NCBI GenBank assembly: GCA_019459325.1
Contig: JAIBFA010000108.1
Coordinates: 1 to 64,000, forward strand
DNA: 64,000 nt
Reading direction: 5' to 3'
Source: Thiobacillus sp.
Lineage (GTDB): Bacteria; Pseudomonadota; Gammaproteobacteria; Burkholderiales; Thiobacillaceae
Positions 57,253 to 64,000 of the stretch are shown here, in pieces. The notes below the pieces were generated by a model. That model searched no databases and had not been told where the DNA came from. It worked only from the letters and a program-made list of their open reading frames with translations. A program made the translations under genes and the position numbers. The first letter of the stretch is position 1; each line of letters opens with the position of its first letter.

Positions 57253-59262
57253 TTATAGGTCACCTAGTACCCGTTCGCCCTCGTCACGGTATCTTGAGGC
57301 TGTTTCCCGGATTTTTTCTTCTATGCTGAAAAACGCATCAAGTACCACGGGATCGAATATCTTGCCACGGGCTTCGCGCATGATTCTGACCGACTCTTCG
57401 TGGGGAAACGGCGGCTTATAACAGCGTCGGCTGATTAGGGCGTCATAGACATCTGCCACTGCCATAATCCGGCCTGAAAGCGGAATGTTATGTCCGGCGA
57501 GACCCAGAGGATATCCTGTTCCGTCCCACCTTTCATGATGAGTTGAAGCGATCTCACCTGCGATGATAAGGAAGTTATCCCCCTCGATTTTTTTCGCCGT
57601 ACTATAAATAATGTTTTTCCCATATTCCGCATGTTTTTTCATGAGTTCGAATTCTTCTTCGGTCAGCTTGCCTTGCTTGAGCAATATGTGGTCCGGCACC
57701 CCGACTTTTCCGATGTCGTGCAATGGCGCGGAGACGAAAAGAAGATCAATGTATTCCTGAGTTAGGATTTCAGGATAATTGCCAGTGTCCCTTAATTTTT
57801 CGGCAATTGACTTCACATAGTGCTGTGTTCGTTTGATATGGGCTCCGGTTTCGGGGTCGCGTGTTTCTGCCACTGCGGCCATGGATTCCATGATGACCTG
57901 CCGCGCATTGGCTAGCTTCGTAAACCACACGTAGGCATGCCTTTTTTCGATCACGAACCTTGTAGCGGTGAAAAGTGTAAACAATACCCCGGTCGCCAGA
58001 ATGGGTGGCCCGGGCGAAATGAAAATTCCGGCAGACTGAAACAGATATATGGAAACCCACAAGATAATGCCTGCCAGGGTCGCGGTTCCAAGGAATAACT
58101 GCACGGGTTCGCGCAAAAAAATGAACAAGGCGGCTAAAAGCAGGCCCGTTGCGATACATGCCAGCAGAATTGCGGTCTCCGCCCAAGAGGGTTCCCGGAT
58201 AAAGCTATCAGCCATAATATTCTCGATTATCACGGCTTGCGACTTCAACCCGGGAAATTGGGGATCGAATATCGTACTGTGCAAGTCATTCAACGCAGCA
58301 GCCGAAGAGCCAATGAAAACGATCTTTCCGTTGATGTCGGCGGCTGGATGAGAAGAGCCATTAAGTATATCTACCGCTGAAATGGCGGGATAAAGATGTG
58401 GTTTGCCGTTGAAACGTAGCAGTGCGAACCCATTTTTGTTAATGGGGATGGAATGATTTCCTACGTGGATAACCGGGCCGTTCCCGTCTTCTTCAATGAC
58501 GGCAGAATCAACCCCCAAAGACCGCATGAATGTCGCTAGGGACAGATGGGGATAAATAACCCCCCGGTGCTGGATCAACAGGGGAATCCTGCGAAGCATG
58601 CCATCGCTGTCCGGCTGATTATTGAGAAACCCGCTGAATTTTAACTGCGAGGAAATTTCATACGTGTTGTTCAGCACACCGGGTGCATCGTTCAGCGAAA
58701 GCAAATCAGTTCTTCCGGTGAAGTGGAACTCCGGCTTAGTAGATATTTCGGCCTTGCTGATGTGATCGAAATAGAAATATCGCGCCCCGACAGCGCCAGT
58801 GCCGGAGAGGATTTTGCCGAAGTATCCGTCGTTATCCGATAATCCGGGAGAAGCGCCGACAAAGGATATGTCCAGGTCGAAATCCTGCTTGAACGATTTT
58901 TGGATATTGTTCAATGAGGTTCGGTCGGGCTCGGAGAAAAGGATGTCCAGCCCTATTGCCGCTGGTTTTCCATCAGCGATCGCCTGAACCAGGGAGGCCA
59001 TTCTATAGCGCGGCCACGGCCACTGGCCGGCCGCAGACAGGCTGGCGTCGTCAATGTCAATGACTACGGCATTTTGCGCCGTTTTCCCGTTCGCCGAGTA
59101 TTTCAGGAAGGAATCAAGAAACAGGTGGCTCCATTGAGCAGGAAAGCCTGTTTCCATTCGCCCAACGATGCCCAATACAATTGAAACCGACAAGCCCAGC
59201 AGCAGTATTCCATAACCCCATTTTCTTGACAGCCTGCCTGAGAACTCCGGGGGATGATGCAC
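57253..59262 (-). CDS. CHASE2 sensor - HD-GYP phosphodiesterase
   Basis: CHASE2 region (VVIDIDDASLSAAGQWPWPR; KIVFIGSSAAALNDLHSTIFD), three TMs, HD-GYP (HDIGKVGVPDHIL, HHERWDGTGYPLGLAG). Confidence 0.92.
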   Translation of the reverse strand: MHHPPEFSGRLSRKWGYGILLLGLSVSIVLGIVGRMETGFPAQWSHLFLDSFLKYSANGKTAQNAVVIDIDDASLSAAGQWPWPRYRMASLVQAIADGKPAAIGLDILFSEPDRTSLNNIQKSFKQDFDLDISFVGASPGLSDNDGYFGKILSGTGAVGARYFYFDHISKAEISTKPEFHFTGRTDLLSLNDAPGVLNNTYEISSQLKFSGFLNNQPDSDGMLRRIPLLIQHRGVIYPHLSLATFMRSLGVDSAVIEEDGNGPVIHVGNHSIPINKNGFALLRFNGKPHLYPAISAVDILNGSSHPAADINGKIVFIGSSAAALNDLHSTIFDPQFPGLKSQAVIIENIMADSFIREPSWAETAILLACIATGLLLAALFIFLREPVQLFLGTATLAGIILWVSIYLFQSAGIFISPGPPILATGVLFTLFTATRFVIEKRHAYVWFTKLANARQVIMESMAAVAETRDPETGAHIKRTQHYVKSIAEKLRDTGNYPEILTQEYIDLLFVSAPLHDIGKVGVPDHILLKQGKLTEEEFELMKKHAEYGKNIIYSTAKKIEGDNFLIIAGEIASTHHERWDGTGYPLGLAGHNIPLSGRIMAVADVYDALISRRCYKPPFPHEESVRIMREARGKIFDPVVLDAFFSIEEKIRETASRYRDEGERVLGDL

Positions 59263-59277
59263 TGTGCGATTTCCTTA

Positions 59278-59874
59278 TTACAGGGCCAAAATCTCGACTC
59301 GTCTGTTTCTCGGCTCATCGATATTCGGCGGAGTTGGAACGAGCAAGTCTTTTGAGCCGAAAAAAAATACATCCACCCCATGCAGGGATGGCACGCTGTC
59401 TTTTAGTATTTTTTCAATCGCTCTTGCTCGTTTCAGAGACAACTTGTCATTTGAATTATCAGAGCCTGTAGTATCCGTATGTCCGATGATGCTGATCTCG
59501 GTCGGCATTTGTGCTTTTATCTGGTCGATAACCTTGGGGATTATTGCCTGGGATTCTTTTACAAGATCGGACGAGCCGGAAACGAAATAGAGAATAAAGC
59601 TGGATGGTTTGGCAGGCTGAGCCTTAAGCAGATCAGCATATTCTTGATACACCTGCGCTTCGCTCAACGCCTGAGTTTCGGAAAGGCGGGCAGCCCCTTC
59701 CTTGGCGATAACAGAGTGGTATGCCTTGTCTATTACCCTGAGATCGCCTTGTGTCTTGACTGTTATGGCGCCGACTTTTCCGCTTTCGTCGGGCAACAAA
59801 ATCAAGGTGGTTCCGGAGCATCCTGACAGGCACAGCCCGACTACAAAGGCCGAAACGACAGAAAAAGCAGTCAC
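59278..59874 (-). CDS. OmpA-family lipoprotein
   Basis: Lipobox LCLSGC; OmpA peptidoglycan-binding motif IIGHTDTTGSDNSNDKLSLKRARAIEKIL; GTG start chosen just after the FecR stop. Confidence 0.85.
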   Translation of the reverse strand: MTAFSVVSAFVVGLCLSGCSGTTLILLPDESGKVGAITVKTQGDLRVIDKAYHSVIAKEGAARLSETQALSEAQVYQEYADLLKAQPAKPSSFILYFVSGSSDLVKESQAIIPKVIDQIKAQMPTEISIIGHTDTTGSDNSNDKLSLKRARAIEKILKDSVPSLHGVDVFFFGSKDLLVPTPPNIDEPRNRRVEILAL

Positions 59875-59881
59875 CTTGCCC

Positions 59882-60334
59882 CTAATCAGCCTTGACGATA
59901 AAGCGGGTGCCGCGCACCCCAACCGCCGCTCTTGGTGTATTCAGACTGACAGATTCCGGCGCAAGCTTGCCGAGCTTGCCTGAGGAATAAATGGCTGTCC
60001 CTTTTCTCAAGTAAAGTGAAAAGTCATATTTGGCTTCTTCGGGCCGGAACATGTACCGGCTGATTTCGATTTCAGTCGAAGGACCCACGGTGAGCAGTGT
60101 GCCATCCTTGAAAACTACGCCCCCCGAAGAATGAGGGCCCGAGACGATGATATCGGATCTCATGAGTTGTGTTCCAGCCACAGGGACAATGTCCGATTTG
60201 CCCCGCATTATTTTAACGTTGCCAGAAACGTTCTTAAATAGCGCAACGTGTTCATCCTGCGCCATAGCAACATCGGCAAAGCTTAAGATTGCGATGAAAA
60301 CTACAGCAATCATATTTCGCATACCAGGCCTCAT
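59882..60334 (-). CDS. FecR-domain periplasmic protein
   Basis: Signal peptide; FecR-like GTQLMRSDIIVSGPHSSGGVVFKDGTLLTVGPSTEIEI and AAVGVRGTRFIV. Confidence 0.85.
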   Translation of the reverse strand: MRPGMRNMIAVVFIAILSFADVAMAQDEHVALFKNVSGNVKIMRGKSDIVPVAGTQLMRSDIIVSGPHSSGGVVFKDGTLLTVGPSTEIEISRYMFRPEEAKYDFSLYLRKGTAIYSSGKLGKLAPESVSLNTPRAAVGVRGTRFIVKAD

Positions 60335-60650
60335 TCGTTTCGTGGGCATACAGGACAATTGGCCCGCCAATTGTACAAATACATACGAGCCGGGATCCCA
60401 CTCCCATAATTCAGAGTGTTGAAAGTAGTAACGACGTTAGTCCAATTTTCTTTAGGGTAGGTCTGCATAATCCCGCCAGGCATGCGTAGGCTGAACGTCA
60501 ACAGAACACCCGACGGGCCCGAGACAGATTTGCGACGATTTTCTGGCCTGTTTTGCCGCGATTTCGCTCATTCAGACCATTCGGGTCTTCGCCCGTGCAG
60601 CAGGCGCACTCAAGCGCCCCTCCTCCGCTCCGCCTTCAAACAGCCCCTCT

Positions 60651-60935
60651 TCATGTGCCCCCAGCGTGGACGCGAGCATGGACCCACAAGCCACCGAATG
60701 TCAGCCGGGGCAATGCTGGTCTTTTCGCGGCAGCCCGTCTTGCGCAGGCGGTCAACTCCGCCTCCTGGTCGGCGTGCCACCGCTAAGCGACCGAAGCGGC
60801 CTCGCGCTTGTCTGGCTTGCCGGTGTTAAGTCAGAGGTGTTTTTTCCCGTTGTAGTAGGGAAGCAGTTCGGTAGGGAGTCGCTTGGTGATTCGCCAGCTA
60901 TTCCCGTGTAACGATAAGCCGGGTGGATAGGCCAT
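60651..60935 (-). pseudogene. Decayed tyrosine-recombinase (integrase) N-terminus next to tRNA-Ser
   Basis: Minus strand MAYPPGLSLHGNSWRITKRLPTELLPYYNGKKHL* (60935-60831), then shifted frame LNTGKPDKREAASVA*RWHADQEAELTACARRAA. Confidence 0.6.
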
Positions 60936-61054
60936 TTCCTTGTCTGTTATACCGGTAGTTTAGCCGGGATGTTCCCAGCTTTGTTCCCACGGTGACTCTT
61001 CGGAAGGCCTTACAGTGCTTGAATCCCAGCGTTTATGCGGGTCTTGAATAGGGG

Positions 61055-61144
<90 letters not shown>

Positions 61145-61214
61145 GGCGGCGAGCATTGTAACCGAGTCGCGCGGTTTGCTGGACGAAAATTTCACACTCG
61201 GTCAGACTGTGCCC

Positions 61215-62633
61215 ATGCCAATCACAAGAAAAATGGCGGGATTCGGGAGAGGCCTTGCACTCATGGTGAGCCTGGCACTGGCACTGGCTGCATGCAGCCG
61301 CCCCGTGCCGCCACCGGAAACCAGCGGCGAGTTATGGGTGGGAACCCGCAACAGCCCAACCTCCTACTACATCGCCACCAATGGCGAGCCCGCCGGATTC
61401 GAGCACGATCTGATCCTGTCCTTCAGCAGGTCGCAAAACTGGACGCTCAAGTGGACGGAAAAAAATCGCCCCGAAGCACTGTTCGAACTGCTCGACAGCC
61501 ATCATATCCATTTGGCCGCCGCGGCCTTGCCGCGTGCCGTCGTCAAGGATCGCCACCTGATTGCCGGGCCAGTGTTGTTCGAGACCCCGATCCACATCGT
61601 GTATCGGACCAGCGACAGGCGGCCGCGCAACATGGCTGAGCTGTCTGGTAAGAAGCTGGCGCTGATCATCGGTTCCGGACACACGCCCATCCTGATGCGC
61701 CAGAAGCGCAAACACCCCGACCTCGCCTGGGCCGCGCTGGAGAATGTCTGGCCGGAGGAACTGCTGGCGCAACTGCAGGCAGGCAAATACGATGCGGTGG
61801 TCATCAACGGCATGGATTTCGACCCCATGCGCAATGTCTACCCGGATCTCGCCGTGGCGTTCGACATCGGTGACACGCAAAAAATCGTGTGGGCGCTGCC
61901 GACCCGCAGTTCACAGGCGCTGCGCAATGCGCTGGCGCGCTTTGTCGAGCAGGCGAAGAAGGACGGCAGCATCAAGCGCATTCACGAACGCTATTTCGGC
62001 CATGTCAGGCGGCTGGACAGCAGCGACATCCTCGGCATCCTGCAACGCCGTCCGCAGCGGCTGCCTGCATTGCGCCAGCATTTTCACGAGGCGCAAACGC
62101 TCACCGGCATCGACTGGCGGCTGCTGGCGGCAATCGGCTATCAGGAATCGCAGTGGAATTCGTATGCCACCTCGCCGACCGGAGTGCGTGGTCTGATGAT
62201 GCTGACAGGACAGACAGCCGACCGCATGGGCGTCAAAGACCGTCTCAACGCGCGCCAAAGCATCCTGGGCGGCGCGCGCTATCTTGCGCTGATGAAGGAC
62301 AGCCTGCCCGCCCGCATTCCCGAACCCGACCGTACCTGGCTGGCGCTGGCCGCCTACAACCAGGGACAGGGACACATGGAAGATGCGCGCCGCATTGCGC
62401 AGGCACGCGGCGGCAGCCCCGACAGCTGGGCCGACGTCAAGGAAGCACTGCCCTATCTGAGCCGCGGCACCTATTCAAAAGCGATGAAGTACGGTTATGC
62501 CCGCGGCGGCGAAGCGCTGCATTTTGCCGAGAACATCCGCAACTATTACGACATCCTGTTGCGGCTGGAACCCGAATACAACCCGCTGATCAATCTGGGA
62601 AGCAGCGAGGATGGATTGGCCGCACCAGGCTGA
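61215..62633 (+). CDS. mltF: Membrane-bound lytic murein transglycosylase F
   Basis: Lipoprotein signal ALAAC; SBP-3 domain then SLT domain (AAIGYQESQWNSYATSPTGVRGLMMLT). Confidence 0.92.
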   Translation: MPITRKMAGFGRGLALMVSLALALAACSRPVPPPETSGELWVGTRNSPTSYYIATNGEPAGFEHDLILSFSRSQNWTLKWTEKNRPEALFELLDSHHIHLAAAALPRAVVKDRHLIAGPVLFETPIHIVYRTSDRRPRNMAELSGKKLALIIGSGHTPILMRQKRKHPDLAWAALENVWPEELLAQLQAGKYDAVVINGMDFDPMRNVYPDLAVAFDIGDTQKIVWALPTRSSQALRNALARFVEQAKKDGSIKRIHERYFGHVRRLDSSDILGILQRRPQRLPALRQHFHEAQTLTGIDWRLLAAIGYQESQWNSYATSPTGVRGLMMLTGQTADRMGVKDRLNARQSILGGARYLALMKDSLPARIPEPDRTWLALAAYNQGQGHMEDARRIAQARGGSPDSWADVKEALPYLSRGTYSKAMKYGYARGGEALHFAENIRNYYDILLRLEPEYNPLINLGSSEDGLAAPG

Positions 62634-62638
62634 CCGAC

Positions 62639-63922
<1,284 letters not shown>

Positions 63923-64000
63923 GGGAGTGAAGGAATCGCGCCAAAAGCGCTATTTTCACCGATAGCCGCCGCCTGCGGCTAGGGGCGGCTTGAATTTAGG

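Overview
This looks like a GC-rich betaproteobacterial chromosome segment (Thiobacillus-like by gene content, which is inference only). Main blocks: (1) 0-24 kb is surface and secretion accessory DNA: a DsbC-like protein, a 3555-aa filamentous-haemagglutinin-type TpsA with its TpsB transporter, an orphan PstS/DING-like binding protein, three PEP-CTERM proteins plus an orphan PEP-CTERM tail, an EpsA-like LuxR regulator, an EAL-GGDEF protein and a metallophosphoesterase. (2) 24.5-33.4 kb is an 11-gene non-canonical type II secretion/pseudopilus operon. (3) 33.4-39.5 kb holds a thioesterase, macro-domain protein, hydrolase, VOC protein, acetate kinase and phosphoketolase. (4) 39.6-50.9 kb is a TCA block on the minus strand (sdhCDAB-sdhE-gltA-sucA-odhB, a broken mlaF-like gene, and malic enzyme). 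(5) 50.9-56.3 kb is flagellar (fliA, degenerate flhG-like, flhF, flhA, C-terminally short flhB). (6) 56.5-64 kb has an OMP, a FecR/OmpA/CHASE2-HD-GYP operon, tRNA-Ser(CGA) with a decayed integrase beside it, mltF, and a serS gene interrupted by an in-frame TAA. The strongest unexplained signal is a 16-bp palindrome, T(G/A)AGC(C/T)-N4-GGCT(C/T)A, found in four intergenic regions next to tpsA, PEP-CTERM genes and the T2SS operon. In two cases a sigma54-like GG-N10-GC element lies between it and the gene start. No CRISPR array or rRNA was seen. All calls come from reading the sequence; no database search was run.
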